64,000 nucleotides of DNA from Chitinophagaceae bacterium (GCA_023229465.1 JALNZE010000010.1:59672-123671); one strand, 5' to 3'. Shown: positions 16,223 to 25,147, numbered from the stretch's first letter. Made by a program: numbers and translations. The notes: a model not told the origin generated them from the sequence alone.

Positions 16223-17185
16223 CTATTTTCTTCCCAAAACTTTCTCCACCGCCGCCACAATAAACGGCGTGTCCAGTCCGTACTTGGTTAAGAGTTCGGT
16301 GGGTTTTCCGCTTTCACCAAATACATCATTGGTGCCAATGTATTCAATAGGTATGGGTTGGTGTTTGGCAGCAACCTGTGCTATGGCATCGCCCAAGCCG
16401 CCGATTATATTATGCTCTTCTACCGTTACCGCACATTTGGTTTTACTAATTGAGGCAATAATAGCCGCTTCATCCAATGGCTTAATGGTATGTATATTAA
16501 TAAGCTCTACACTGATACCTTTTTCTTCGAGTATGCGTCCGGCTTCAATGGCTTTCCATACCATATGGCCGCAGGCGAAGATGCTTACATCGGTTCCATC
16601 GCTCAATAGCTGTGCCTTACCTATCACAAAATCCGATCCGTCTTCTTTGGTAATATTGGGCCATTTTGGCCGGCCAAAACGCAGGTACACCGGGCCCTCA
16701 TAAGAGGCAATGGCTTTGGTGGCCGCTTTGGTCTGGTTAAAATCGCAGGGCACGATTACGGTCATGCCGGGCAGCATTTTCATCAGCCCAATATCTTCCA
16801 GTATCTGGTGCGTAGCGCCATCTTCGCCAAGGGTTAGCCCGGCATGTGAGGCACATATTTTTACATTCTTTCCGCTATACGCTACACTCTGGCGTATCTG
16901 ATCATACACACGGCCGGTGCTGAAATTGGCGAAGGTGGTGGTGTAGGGTATTTTACCACCAATGGTCATACCGGCGGCAATACCAATCATATTGGCTTCG
17001 GCAATACCAACCTGTACAAAACGATCGGGAAAATCTTTGATAAAGGGCCCCAGTTTAAGGGAACCGGCAAGGTCGGCTGTAAGTACCACTACATTTTCAT
17101 TCTCTTTACCTATCTCATGAATACCTTCTCCAAAACCACCGCGGGTTTCTTTTTCATTCAGTACCTGGATGTCTTTCAATTTCAT
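16223..17185 (-). CDS. Transketolase C-terminal subunit (split type)
   Basis: A 320-residue protein equal to the second half of transketolase: pyrimidine-binding domain (GGFGEGIHEIG, VQVGIAEANMIGIAAG with the catalytic Glu, SHAGLTLGEDGATH) plus the C-terminal domain (INIHTIKPLDEAAI). In split transketolases the TPP-binding N-terminal subunit is a separate gene, normally directly upstream. Here the upstream neighbour, 30 bp away, is a half-length carB instead, and no N-terminal subunit occurs in the window. Function in the pentose phosphate pathway therefore needs a partner encoded elsewhere. Length is normal for the subunit and the active-site text looks intact. Confidence 0.88.
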   Translation of the reverse strand: MKLKDIQVLNEKETRGGFGEGIHEIGKENENVVVLTADLAGSLKLGPFIKDFPDRFVQVGIAEANMIGIAAGMTIGGKIPYTTTFANFSTGRVYDQIRQSVAYSGKNVKICASHAGLTLGEDGATHQILEDIGLMKMLPGMTVIVPCDFNQTKAATKAIASYEGPVYLRFGRPKWPNITKEDGSDFVIGKAQLLSDGTDVSIFACGHMVWKAIEAGRILEEKGISVELINIHTIKPLDEAAIIASISKTKCAVTVEEHNIIGGLGDAIAQVAAKHQPIPIEYIGTNDVFGESGKPTELLTKYGLDTPFIVAAVEKVLGRK

Positions 17186-17215
17186 ACTTTCTGGTTGTGT
17201 ATTTTAATGTTACCG

Positions 17216-18862
17216 CTAGTTTTCAAAGGTACTGTAAAAATAAGGGGTCCTTGCTTCGAACTCGGCGCTGCAGGTATCTACCATTTTATATACACGGGTA
17301 ATACCGAGGGCTTTTCTTTTTTCATATACCTGCTCATCTGTACAGTCGCCATGCAGTATGCGTGCCAACTGAACATCGCCAAAGCCATTTTTCTTGGCTT
17401 CTTTAAACAGGTCAACCGGAAGGGTATCGAGGGTATATTTAGCAATCTCTTTTTCCATAGTACAGATGAGCTGTATCTGGTAAATAAACCAGCGGTCTAT
17501 TTTGGTGGCCTGTACGATAGACTTAACCGTAGAACCCTGCATCAGCGCGTCTTTGATACGGAAGATGCGATCCCATTTCGGTGTTTTAATATACGCTACC
17601 AGTTCTTCACTCTTCATTAAGCTTTTACCATAATATCCAAGGCCGATGGCTTCATTCTCCAGGCTCTGACAGGCTTTTTGAATAGCTTCGGTAAAACTTC
17701 TGCCGATGGCCATCACTTCGCCTACACTTTTCATCTGCAGGCCTAAGGTATCGTTGGCGCCTTTGAATTTATCAAAATTCCATCTTGGCATTTTCACGAT
17801 TACATAATCCAGCGCCGGCTCAAAGTAGGCCGAAGTGGTTTGGGTTATCTGGTTTTTAAGTTCATCCAGTGAATAGCCGATGGCCAGTTTGGCAGCGATT
17901 TTTGCAATTGGATAACCGGTTGCTTTAGAAGCAAGGGCCGAAGAACGGCTTACGCGCGGATTGATTTCTACGGCTATCAGTTCTTCTGTTTCTGGGTTCT
18001 GGGCAAACTGCACATTACATCCCCCTGAAAAATTACCAAGAGAGCGCATCATCAGGATGGCTTTGTTACGCATATCCTGAAAAGCGGTATCGCTCAGGGT
18101 CATGGCAGGGGCAACGGTTATTGAGTCGCCGGTATGAACGCCCATGGGGTCGAGGTTCTCAACGGTACAGATGATTACCACATTATCATTCTGGTCGCGC
18201 AATAGTTCCAGTTCAAATTCTTTCCATCCCAATACTGCTTTTTCTACCAGTACCTCATGCATAGGAGAGGCTTTTAACCCTCTTTCGAGTGCGGCATCGA
18301 GGTCTTCTTTGCCATGCACAATCCCGCCACCCGTTCCGCCCAGGGTAAATGACGGGCGTATAACCAATGGAAATCCTATTTCCTGCGCAAACTCCTTTCC
18401 TTCCAGAAAACTGTTGGCCACGCGGCTGGGGGCAACGGCAATCCCTATTTTAACCATTAATTGCCGGAATTTTTCCCTGTCTTCTGCCATATCAATGGCC
18501 GCCACATCTACCCCAATCATCCGAACGCCAAATTTTTCCCAAATGCCCATTTCTTCGGCTTCTTTACACAGGTTTAGGGCTGTTTGGCCTCCCATAGTGG
18601 GTAGTACCGCGTCTATTTTGTTCTCTTCAAGAATTTTTTCAATGCTTTCAACAGTCAATGGTAGCAGGTAAACCCTATCGGCCATCATCGGGTCGGTCAT
18701 AATGGTAGCCGGGTTACTGTTAATAAGGATTACTTCAACCCCTTCTTCGCGCAGGCTCCTGGCTGCCTGGGAGCCGGAATAATCAAATTCACAGGCCTGG
18801 CCAATAATAATGGGGCCGGAGCCAACAATCAGAACGGATTTAATAGAGAGGTCTTTGGGCAT
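17216..18862 (-). CDS. carB: Carbamoyl-phosphate synthase large chain, first half only
   Basis: A 548-residue protein that matches only the first half of CarB. It has the carboxyphosphate synthetase ATP-grasp (LIVGSGPIIIGQACEFDYSG at residues about 11-30, FTLGGTGGGIV, VEINPRVSRSSALASKATG) and the oligomerisation domain, ending at YKMVDTCSAEFEARTPYFYS. In the E. coli enzyme (about 1073 residues) this is where the second, carbamate-kinase ATP-grasp begins. Here a TAG stop follows, and the transketolase gene starts 30 bp later, so a frameshift cannot hide the rest. Either carB is split and the second half lies elsewhere, or this copy is truncated. Split carB genes are known in some thermophiles and archaea. 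An exact promoter lies at 18885-18912. Confidence 0.85.
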   Translation of the reverse strand: MPKDLSIKSVLIVGSGPIIIGQACEFDYSGSQAARSLREEGVEVILINSNPATIMTDPMMADRVYLLPLTVESIEKILEENKIDAVLPTMGGQTALNLCKEAEEMGIWEKFGVRMIGVDVAAIDMAEDREKFRQLMVKIGIAVAPSRVANSFLEGKEFAQEIGFPLVIRPSFTLGGTGGGIVHGKEDLDAALERGLKASPMHEVLVEKAVLGWKEFELELLRDQNDNVVIICTVENLDPMGVHTGDSITVAPAMTLSDTAFQDMRNKAILMMRSLGNFSGGCNVQFAQNPETEELIAVEINPRVSRSSALASKATGYPIAKIAAKLAIGYSLDELKNQITQTTSAYFEPALDYVIVKMPRWNFDKFKGANDTLGLQMKSVGEVMAIGRSFTEAIQKACQSLENEAIGLGYYGKSLMKSEELVAYIKTPKWDRIFRIKDALMQGSTVKSIVQATKIDRWFIYQIQLICTMEKEIAKYTLDTLPVDLFKEAKKNGFGDVQLARILHGDCTDEQVYEKRKALGITRVYKMVDTCSAEFEARTPYFYSTFEN

Positions 18863-18884
18863 AATTGCAAAAAAATAAATTGTG

Positions 18885-18912
18885 CAAATGTAAGGCTGAC
18901 AGGGGAAAGCAA
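18885..18912 (-). promoter_or_regulatory. Bacteroidota-type promoter of carB half
   Basis: Minus strand: TTG (18912-18910), 17 bp, then TACATTTG (18892-18885). This fits the TTG-N17-23-TAnnTTTG pattern. The leader to the ATG at 18862 would be about 18 nt. Confidence 0.6.
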
Positions 18913-19001
18913 GCGATAATTTTTACCCATTTACAGGAGAATAAGAACAAAAAGAGTATAAATAGCGTTATTATTACAAATTAAAAACCTAAACATTTAA
19001 A

Positions 19002-19475
19002 ATGGCAGTACTAAAAGAGGGTGGTAAAGCGCCCATATTTAAAGGAGTTGACCAGAACGGAAAAGCAATTTCCCTGGCCGATTTCAAAGGCAAAAAAGTG
19101 ATCTTATATTTTTACCCGAAAGATGACACACCTACCTGTACCGTTCAGGCTTGTAACCTGCGCGATAATTACGCGGCTCTTATTAAAAAAGGGTACCATG
19201 TAATCGGGGTAAGTACCGATGACGTTAAAAGTCATAAAAAATTCGAAGAAAAATTCAGTCTCCCTTTCCCGTTGGTAGCCGATGAGGATAAGAAAATTGT
19301 AGATAAATACAATTTATGGGGCGAGAAAAAAATTATGGGGCGTACCTATATGGGCACTACCCGAACTACTTTTTTGATTGACGAAACCGGTAAGATTGTA
19401 AAAATTATTGAAAAACCGGAAAGTAAGAATCATACGGAAGAGATATTGGCGGCCTGGAAGAGTGCTAAGCTTTAA
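19002..19475 (+). CDS. bcp: Thioredoxin-dependent thiol peroxidase (Bcp/PrxQ)
   Basis: A 157-residue atypical 2-Cys peroxiredoxin, full length. The active site is YFYPKDDTPTCTVQACNLRD, with peroxidatic Cys46 and resolving Cys51 five residues later, as in Bcp. The commonest family motif has TPGC; here it is TPTC. It reduces hydrogen peroxide and organic hydroperoxides in the cytosol with thioredoxin. It is a single gene, convergent with the OmpA-type lipoprotein, with a strong shared terminator between them. The ATG is preceded by a long AT-rich stretch but no clear -7 box. Confidence 0.93.
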   Translation: MAVLKEGGKAPIFKGVDQNGKAISLADFKGKKVILYFYPKDDTPTCTVQACNLRDNYAALIKKGYHVIGVSTDDVKSHKKFEEKFSLPFPLVADEDKKIVDKYNLWGEKKIMGRTYMGTTRTTFLIDETGKIVKIIEKPESKNHTEEILAAWKSAKL

Positions 19476-19508
19476 TTAAGAATTAGTAATTAATAATTAA
19501 TAATTACA
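19475..19508. repeat. AT-rich TTAATTAAGAATTA / TAATAATTA repeat
   Basis: Directly after bcp lies TTAATTAAGAATTA followed by tandem TAATTAATAATTA-like units. Closely related text is found at 25153-25183 (before pxpA) and about 55156-55170 (before the pirin gene). It looks like a simple intergenic repeat family. No function is evident. Confidence 0.4.
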
Positions 19509-19515
19509 ACGAATA

Positions 19516-19553
19516 AGAAAGGGCAAAAACGGTTATTCGTTTTTGCCCTTTCT
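19516..19553. terminator. Bidirectional intrinsic terminator
   Basis: A 16-bp perfect stem AGAAAGGGCAAAAACG (19516-19531) / CGTTTTTGCCCTTTCT (19538-19553), loop GTTATT. It lies between the convergent bcp and OmpA-lipoprotein genes, with A/T-rich arms that can serve as U-tracts in either direction. Confidence 0.8.
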
Positions 19554-19576
19554 ATTGGGGATAAGGTAAGCGTTAC

Positions 19577-20476
19577 TTATTTTTTTGTTTCTAATAATTT
19601 AAAGAACTGATCTAACTGAGGTAAGATCACAATTCTTGTTCTGCGGTTAGCGGCGCGACCTTCCGCGGTTCCGTTATCGCTAAGTGGCAGGTATTGGCTG
19701 CGACCGGCGGCTGTCATACGTTTTGGATCAAGCCCATAAGAATTTTGCAGGATACGAACAATAGTGGTTGCACGTTTTACACTCAAATCCCAGTTATCCT
19801 GGATACCGGCGCTGCTGATAGGAATAGAATCCGTATGGCCCTCTACCAGGAATTCAATTTCAGGTTGTGCATTCAATACTTTGGCTACTTTGCCCAATAC
19901 TATTTTAGCCCGGTCGGTTACTTCATAACTTCCACTTTTAAAAAGAAGCTTATCTGAGATATCTACATATACCACCCCTTTTTCTACTTTAATATTGATG
20001 TCTTTATCATCCAGGTTACCAATGGCGCCTTTCAGGTTCATCACCAGGGCCATATTCAATGAATCTTTACGTGAAATAGAACCTTGCAGGTCCTGTATAT
20101 AAATATCTTTAGCGCCAATATTATCCAGCGATTTCTTGATACTTTCTGCCTGCGCACCGGTTACCACTGATAGGTCCTTCAACTGGTTCAGTACCGTATT
20201 ATTATTTTGTTTCAGGTAGTCGATCTGTTTTTTAAGGTCCTCAACCTGCTCATCCAATAAAGCTTTGCGGTTACGAAACTCGGATGTTTTAGCTGAGGAT
20301 TCGTTCTGACATTTTTTCAATTCATCCTGCAGGTCACGGTATTTAGCCTGCATATCCAGGTAATTGCCACTCAGTTCCGCGTATTTGGCTTTTTCCGCTT
20401 CGAGTTTCTTTGGGCTAACACAGGAAAACAGGGCCGCTGAAGCAAGCGCGGCAATTAAGTACACTTTAAGTTTCAT
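19577..20476 (-). CDS. OmpA-family peptidoglycan-anchoring lipoprotein
   Basis: A 299-residue lipoprotein. The ATG at 20476 is chosen over an in-frame start at 20608, because it places a signal peptide with lipobox ALFSC (Cys19) at the N-terminus. Residues of about 25-120 are a long charged coiled coil (KAKYAELSGNYLDMQAKYRD onward). The C-terminal OmpA domain (about 180-290) has LVEGHTDSIPI and GRAANRRTRIVI, the residues that bind diaminopimelate in peptidoglycan. Role: envelope integrity, linking outer membrane and cell wall. Single gene, with a shared terminator with bcp downstream. Confidence 0.9.
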   Translation of the reverse strand: MKLKVYLIAALASAALFSCVSPKKLEAEKAKYAELSGNYLDMQAKYRDLQDELKKCQNESSAKTSEFRNRKALLDEQVEDLKKQIDYLKQNNNTVLNQLKDLSVVTGAQAESIKKSLDNIGAKDIYIQDLQGSISRKDSLNMALVMNLKGAIGNLDDKDINIKVEKGVVYVDISDKLLFKSGSYEVTDRAKIVLGKVAKVLNAQPEIEFLVEGHTDSIPISSAGIQDNWDLSVKRATTIVRILQNSYGLDPKRMTAAGRSQYLPLSDNGTAEGRAANRRTRIVILPQLDQFFKLLETKK

Positions 20477-20621
20477 AAATATTCGGTTAGATGATAAATA
20501 TTGCCCTCTCTGAACGTAAACAAGGGATAAAAAATTGTGCTGAAGGAGATCAACGGCAAAATAAAGACATAAATCGGTTGATTTTTTCAAATTTTCTGTG
20601 CGCTTCATTACCTGGTAATTG

Positions 20622-22274
20622 TTAGGCTAAGGCAAAAACGATGCTTTCAGCCTCGTGGCTCCATCCTTCATATTGATCGCCAAAACTGGCATCAATCATT
20701 TTCCGTTTGATCTTTAAGGTAGGGGTTAGCAGTCCATTAGCAACTGTCCATTCTTCTGTTACCACAATTAATTTGGGTACCTGCTCATGGTGTTCCAATC
20801 CTTTATTAACTTCTGCCAGAATATTCTTTAATTCGCCGGATAGCTTTTCTTTGGTTACTGTTTTAGCCGTTTCCGTTAAAGTGCCTAATGCAATAGCATG
20901 GGGCATGCCAGACCCCACCACACAAACCTGTGCCAGTAGTGAACTTTGCAGCAACTTACCTTCAATGGGTGCAGGCATAATGTATTTGCCCTTACTGGTT
21001 TTAAACTGGTCCTTGATGCGGCCCGTAATGGTTAGAAATCCATCCGCATCAATCAACCCTTCATCGCCCGTGCGTAAAAAATCGTCCTCAAAACATTCGG
21101 CTGTTATTGCCGGTTCCTTGTAATATCCCAACATGGTGGCTTCACTTTTCACCTGCACTTCATTATTTTTTCCCAGGCGCACTTCCACACTACTGTAAGC
21201 CTGGCCAACGGTTCCTATACGAATGGCCCCTTTTCTGTTAACATGAGAGAGGGCCACATTTTCCGTCATCCCATAAGCTTCCTGTATATGAATGCCTAAT
21301 CTGGCAAACCAATGCAGCAATGCCGGATTAATAGGTGAGGCCCCGGTAAAAATATAGCCCGCTTTTGCCAGCCCTAATTTTTTTTGAATGGCTTTTTTGA
21401 TCAGTGAAGAAATGATGGGTAACGATAATAACCGGTTCAGTTTTGGCTGTGGCATTTTTTTTAATATGCCTTCCTGTAACTTCTCCCATATCCGCGGAAC
21501 GGCAAGGAAAACGGTAGGCCTGGTATCGGCCAGATTTTTAGCAAAGGTATCCATTGATTCAACAAAATAAACGGTGCTGCCCGTAAAGATCGCGCCGCAT
21601 TCAACCAACATACGCTCGGCTACATGGCAAAGCGGTAGGTAGGAAAAAAAGATCTCTTCCTGTATATCAGGAAAGGTTTGTAGAAAAGAGTCAACCGCAA
21701 ATCCTACGGCATGAAAAGTATGCATTACGCCCTTGGGATGGCCCGTTGTACCGGAAGTATACACAATGCAGGTTAATGCTTTCGGATCAATATCGGGCTT
21801 ACCTTTCATTGCTGCTGTGCGGCTAATCAACTCATCCCAGTTAAGGCAGTCAGTAGTGGGATAGAAAGGAAAGCTAATCCTGATCAGTTCATCAGGAATG
21901 CCCTTGCGCAATACTTCCGGGTTATCCAGTTTGCCAAAAAAAACAGCTTTACTCTCACTATGCACAATAATCTCCCGAAGCGAATCGGCTGTAATATTTG
22001 GATATAGGGGTACTGATATACAGCCGGCCATAGATATGGCCAGGTCGGCAAGAATCCAGTGGGCACAGTTTTTACTGAGGATGGCTACTTTATCATTTTT
22101 ACCAAGGCCCATTTCCTGTAAAGCAGCGGCCATACGCCTTACCTGGCTACCGGCTTGCTGCCAGGAAAATTTTTGGTAAACGCCTTTTACCGGCTCAGCT
22201 AAAAAAAGCTTGCCGGCATGGGCAGTTTCAAATTCACAAAACTTATCAATAATGGTTGGGTATTGGCCGGTCAT
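20622..22274 (-). CDS. Long-chain acyl-CoA synthetase (AMP-forming, FAA1-type)
   Basis: A 550-residue ANL enzyme. Motifs: IVYTSGTTGHPKGVMHT (P-loop), LPLCHVAER, QEAYGMTEN, RTGDEGLIDADGFL, GRIKDQFKTSKGKYI, and a C-terminal LKIKRKMI. It is typical of the FAA1/long-chain group, which has a linker and TSKGKY instead of the RGGFN of the other ligase in this window. It makes acyl-CoA from free fatty acid, ATP and CoA, at the inner membrane face. It starts 12 bp after the stop of a PlsC-type acyltransferase, so the pair is probably one transcription unit for phospholipid or lipid remodelling. Confidence 0.9.
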   Translation of the reverse strand: MTGQYPTIIDKFCEFETAHAGKLFLAEPVKGVYQKFSWQQAGSQVRRMAAALQEMGLGKNDKVAILSKNCAHWILADLAISMAGCISVPLYPNITADSLREIIVHSESKAVFFGKLDNPEVLRKGIPDELIRISFPFYPTTDCLNWDELISRTAAMKGKPDIDPKALTCIVYTSGTTGHPKGVMHTFHAVGFAVDSFLQTFPDIQEEIFFSYLPLCHVAERMLVECGAIFTGSTVYFVESMDTFAKNLADTRPTVFLAVPRIWEKLQEGILKKMPQPKLNRLLSLPIISSLIKKAIQKKLGLAKAGYIFTGASPINPALLHWFARLGIHIQEAYGMTENVALSHVNRKGAIRIGTVGQAYSSVEVRLGKNNEVQVKSEATMLGYYKEPAITAECFEDDFLRTGDEGLIDADGFLTITGRIKDQFKTSKGKYIMPAPIEGKLLQSSLLAQVCVVGSGMPHAIALGTLTETAKTVTKEKLSGELKNILAEVNKGLEHHEQVPKLIVVTEEWTVANGLLTPTLKIKRKMIDASFGDQYEGWSHEAESIVFALA

Positions 22275-22286
22275 TTAAATAAATTA

Positions 22287-22853
22287 TTAGGAATTGGGTA
22301 ATAAAAGATGTGCCATACCCTGCCCAGGTATTTTTCCTTTTATGGGGGCATAATATTGATAGATCTTTTGAAAATCGGCGGCTTCATTATCCGTTGGATA
22401 AAAGGGGTCCGAGAAAAAAACCTGTTTGTTGGCGTAATCCATACCAGCCATAACAATAGGCACCCCTGCTTTTTTGGCAATATGGTAAAACCCGGTGCGC
22501 AACCGCCCTACTTTTTTCCGGGTGCCTTCGGGTGATAATACCAATAGGAAGGTATTATGGTTTTCGAAAAGTGCGGCTGCCTGTGCTACCATATTATGCT
22601 GTTCAAACCGTTCAACCGGGAAACCGCCCAGTTTTCTGAAAATGAAGCCAAATGGCCCCTTAAACAACTCAGCTTTACCCAGGAATTTCGCATGGGTGAA
22701 CCTTAGTTTGCTCCGGAAGGCAATGCCAATCACAAAATCCCAACTGCTGGTATGAGGGCCCACAATGAGTACACATTTTTTAATATGGTAAGGGAAAGCG
22801 CCCTTGAGGCTCCACCCCATTAATCGAAGAAACAGGCTCCATATCAGGCGCAT
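22287..22853 (-). CDS. PlsC-type lysophospholipid/glycerolphosphate acyltransferase
   Basis: A 188-residue acyltransferase. I start at the ATG 22853 (MRLIWSLFLRLMGW); a TTG four codons upstream is less likely. Motif I is HTSSWDF (H-x4-D), motif II is around FLGKAELFKGP, and motif III is SPEGTR followed by a PIVMAG segment. These are the catalytic and phosphate-binding elements of the family. It is shorter than PlsC and close to the small 1-acyl-glycerol-phosphate acyltransferase-like proteins of Bacteroidota. It is upstream of, and probably cotranscribed with, the acyl-CoA synthetase that could supply its acyl donor. Confidence 0.85.
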   Translation of the reverse strand: MRLIWSLFLRLMGWSLKGAFPYHIKKCVLIVGPHTSSWDFVIGIAFRSKLRFTHAKFLGKAELFKGPFGFIFRKLGGFPVERFEQHNMVAQAAALFENHNTFLLVLSPEGTRKKVGRLRTGFYHIAKKAGVPIVMAGMDYANKQVFFSDPFYPTDNEAADFQKIYQYYAPIKGKIPGQGMAHLLLPNS

Positions 22854-22977
22854 ATAAACAAGCAATGGTTCTGGTAAACAAGATAATAAGAAAGTGAGGA
22901 TAACAGAGATTTTTAATTCTCATAACAATAAGCAATTTTCTATTTCGAATCAGCGTTATACCATAAATTATCCTCTT

Positions 22978-23445
22978 ATGGCCTCATTCAGAAGTTTTAT
23001 TGGCTCCGAGTTAATGTCGATCAAGCAGAACATTTCTGCTATCCGTAACATGATCCCGAATAATATAAAACTGAAACCCAGTGAACGGCGGAGTATGTTC
23101 AAGCTGAATACAAAACGTCATGAATTTGTGGAGAAGGCCGTGCAGTTTATGCGCAAAAACCCCAATACAGTTCCCAATTTTGTGGATGTAACTGTTTGCA
23201 ATAACTATGTGCATCTCTATGGACAATATACCGAACTGATAGATGAACTGGAGCAGGTAAAAACAAAACTGGAAGATGCCAAACTGGTAATCGGCAATGA
23301 AATACTAAAACAAACGAGGGCCTATTTTCAGAATTCAAAAAATGCTTCGGAATCCGGGAATGAGGTACTGGCTAAAATTTATAAAGAATTGAAACCGCAT
23401 TACGCGGTGGGGAGGAATACTACTAAAACCGGGAATAATTTGTAG
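22978..23445 (+). CDS. Uncharacterised helical protein at head of pxp operon
   Basis: A 155-residue, cytosolic, mostly helical protein. The start at 22978 is preferred over an in-frame one at 22894, as homologous text begins about there. The pattern is SIKQNISAIRNMIPNNIKLK, PSERRSMFKL, EFVEKAVQFMRKNPNTVPNF, and LEDAKLVIGNE. From memory this matches a widespread small family (about 150 residues) whose members read ...LTPEERK...FVEKAL...NPELVP.F..., with no known function. Its TAG is only 3 bp from the pxpB start, so it is almost certainly cotranscribed with the 5-oxoprolinase genes. No catalytic motif, signal peptide or membrane segment is visible. Confidence 0.65.
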   Translation: MASFRSFIGSELMSIKQNISAIRNMIPNNIKLKPSERRSMFKLNTKRHEFVEKAVQFMRKNPNTVPNFVDVTVCNNYVHLYGQYTELIDELEQVKTKLEDAKLVIGNEILKQTRAYFQNSKNASESGNEVLAKIYKELKPHYAVGRNTTKTGNNL

Positions 23446-23448
23446 CCA

Positions 23449-24180
23449 ATGCCCAATTCCGCCTCCTATCATATGTACCCCTGCGGCGACCATGCTGTTA
23501 CCATTGAATTAGGCAACAAAGTGAATGCCGCCATCAATCAAAAGGTTATCTCCCTTTTCTCTTATCTCAAAGATCAGTCAATTCATGGTGTAAAAGATAT
23601 TATCCCGGCCTACCATACCCTAACCATTGTGTATGATACCGCTCTGTTGAGAAAAAAAATAACAACCACTACCGTATATGAATGGGTTTGCAGACAAATT
23701 CAAAAAGCCATCGAAAACTGTAAAATGGCTATTGCAAAAACACCGGCACTCGTTCGCATACCGGTTTGCTATGACCTTTCACTGGCGCCTGACTTGAAAA
23801 CACTGGCAGCCGCGCATCAAATAGGGATCGATGAAGTAATCCAATGGCATACCGGAAAATCCTATCGTGTATACATGATCGGATTTTTACCGGGGTTTGC
23901 TTATATGGGTTCTGTGCATGAAAAAATAAGTACACCCCGCAAAGCATCTCCCAGAACCCTGGTACCCGGGGGAAGTGTAGGCATCGCCGGCGAACAGACA
24001 GGTATCTATCCATTTGATTCTCCGGGAGGATGGCAACTGATTGGCCAAACGCCTATCGCTATATTTAATATCCATAAAACACAACCCTGTTTATTACAAC
24101 CAGGCGATGAGGTAACCTTTTATCCTATCTCCCTTACTGAATTTCAAAAAATGAAAGATCATGAGCCTGCTCATTCATAA
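23449..24180 (+). CDS. pxpB: 5-oxoprolinase subunit PxpB
   Basis: A 243-residue protein of the KipI/PxpB (allophanate hydrolase subunit 1-like) family. It has MIGFLPGFAYMG, then PRTLVPGGSVGIAGEQTGIY and SPGGWQLIGQTPI, the conserved cyclophilin-like-domain motifs. With PxpA and PxpC it forms the prokaryotic ATP-dependent 5-oxoprolinase, opening 5-oxoproline to glutamate. The last 20 bp overlap the pxpC start, showing tight translational coupling. It begins 3 bp after the uncharacterised gene. Confidence 0.92.
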   Translation: MPNSASYHMYPCGDHAVTIELGNKVNAAINQKVISLFSYLKDQSIHGVKDIIPAYHTLTIVYDTALLRKKITTTTVYEWVCRQIQKAIENCKMAIAKTPALVRIPVCYDLSLAPDLKTLAAAHQIGIDEVIQWHTGKSYRVYMIGFLPGFAYMGSVHEKISTPRKASPRTLVPGGSVGIAGEQTGIYPFDSPGGWQLIGQTPIAIFNIHKTQPCLLQPGDEVTFYPISLTEFQKMKDHEPAHS

Positions 24181-25147
24181 GCAAGGGTTATTGGATACCA
24201 TACAGGATACAGGCCGTTATGGTTACCAGCACCTGGGCATCAATACCGGTGGGGCAATGGATACAATAGCTATGAAAATCTCCAATGCCCTGGTGGGAAA
24301 TTCGTTGGAGGAGCCTGTTTTAGAAATGCACTTCCCTGCTGCTGAAATAGTTTTTGAAGAAGCTGTACTGATGGCCCTCTGCGGCGCTGATTTTACCGCG
24401 GAAATAAACGGGGAAGCGCTGCCTGTTCTTCACCCGGTAATGATTCAAAAAGGATCTGTGCTAAAATTTAAAAAAAATGTAACCGGTGCAAGGGTATACC
24501 TGGCAGTAAGTGGTGGCTATATTTCATCCGAATGGTTAAACAGCAACAGTACCAACCTTACGGTTAAAGCCGGCGGATTTGAAGGAAGGCCCCTTCAAAA
24601 AAATGATCGGCTACTGCTTACAAGGAACGCATTCGATACCTTTCTTTTTAAGGATGCGTCATTTATTCCACTTCCCTGGAGCCCAAATTTTTCCGGCTTT
24701 TATACAAACCATACTTTTCAATTTATTCCCGGTGCGGAATACCATTACCTGAATAGTGTATCTGCAAAGCGATTCGAAAATAATTACTTTACTATTCTTT
24801 TGCAAAGCAACCGAATGGGATATCGTTTGAAGGGAGAAAACCTGGAATTACAAAACCACAAAGAAATGATCTCCTCCGCTGTAACAAAGGGTACCATTCA
24901 ATTATTACCCGATGGCCAGCTCATTATTTTACTGGCCGATCATCAAACCACCGGCGGTTATCCAAGAATTGGTCATGTGATCAGTTCTCATATTGCCTCG
25001 CTTGCTCAAATGCGCGCCGGCGAAAAAATAGATTTCCGGCAAACAACACTGCCGGATGCGGAGGAGCAATTGTTTAAACAACAAAGGGATTTGCAGCTAC
25101 TGCAAAATGCCTGTACCTTCCGACTGCAATCGTATTTTAAAAACTAA
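24161..25147 (+). CDS. pxpC: 5-oxoprolinase subunit PxpC (carboxyltransferase-like)
   Basis: A 328-residue KipA/PxpC-type (allophanate hydrolase subunit 2-like) protein. It has the early GLLDTIQDTGRYGYQHLGI signature with NTGGAMD, VSGGYISSEWLNSNSTN, and later GTIQLLPDGQLIILLADHQT with GGYPRIGHVI. It partners PxpB and PxpA in 5-oxoproline hydrolysis. It overlaps pxpB by 20 bp; a 38-bp AT-rich spacer containing a hairpin separates it from pxpA. Length and motifs are normal. Confidence 0.92.
   Translation: MSLLIHKQGLLDTIQDTGRYGYQHLGINTGGAMDTIAMKISNALVGNSLEEPVLEMHFPAAEIVFEEAVLMALCGADFTAEINGEALPVLHPVMIQKGSVLKFKKNVTGARVYLAVSGGYISSEWLNSNSTNLTVKAGGFEGRPLQKNDRLLLTRNAFDTFLFKDASFIPLPWSPNFSGFYTNHTFQFIPGAEYHYLNSVSAKRFENNYFTILLQSNRMGYRLKGENLELQNHKEMISSAVTKGTIQLLPDGQLIILLADHQTTGGYPRIGHVISSHIASLAQMRAGEKIDFRQTTLPDAEEQLFKQQRDLQLLQNACTFRLQSYFKN

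Noticed and set aside
17150..17230. Frameshift at the end of carB hiding the second half
   Set aside because: Only 30 bp separate the carB stop from the transketolase start, so no second ATP-grasp can lie here in any frame.
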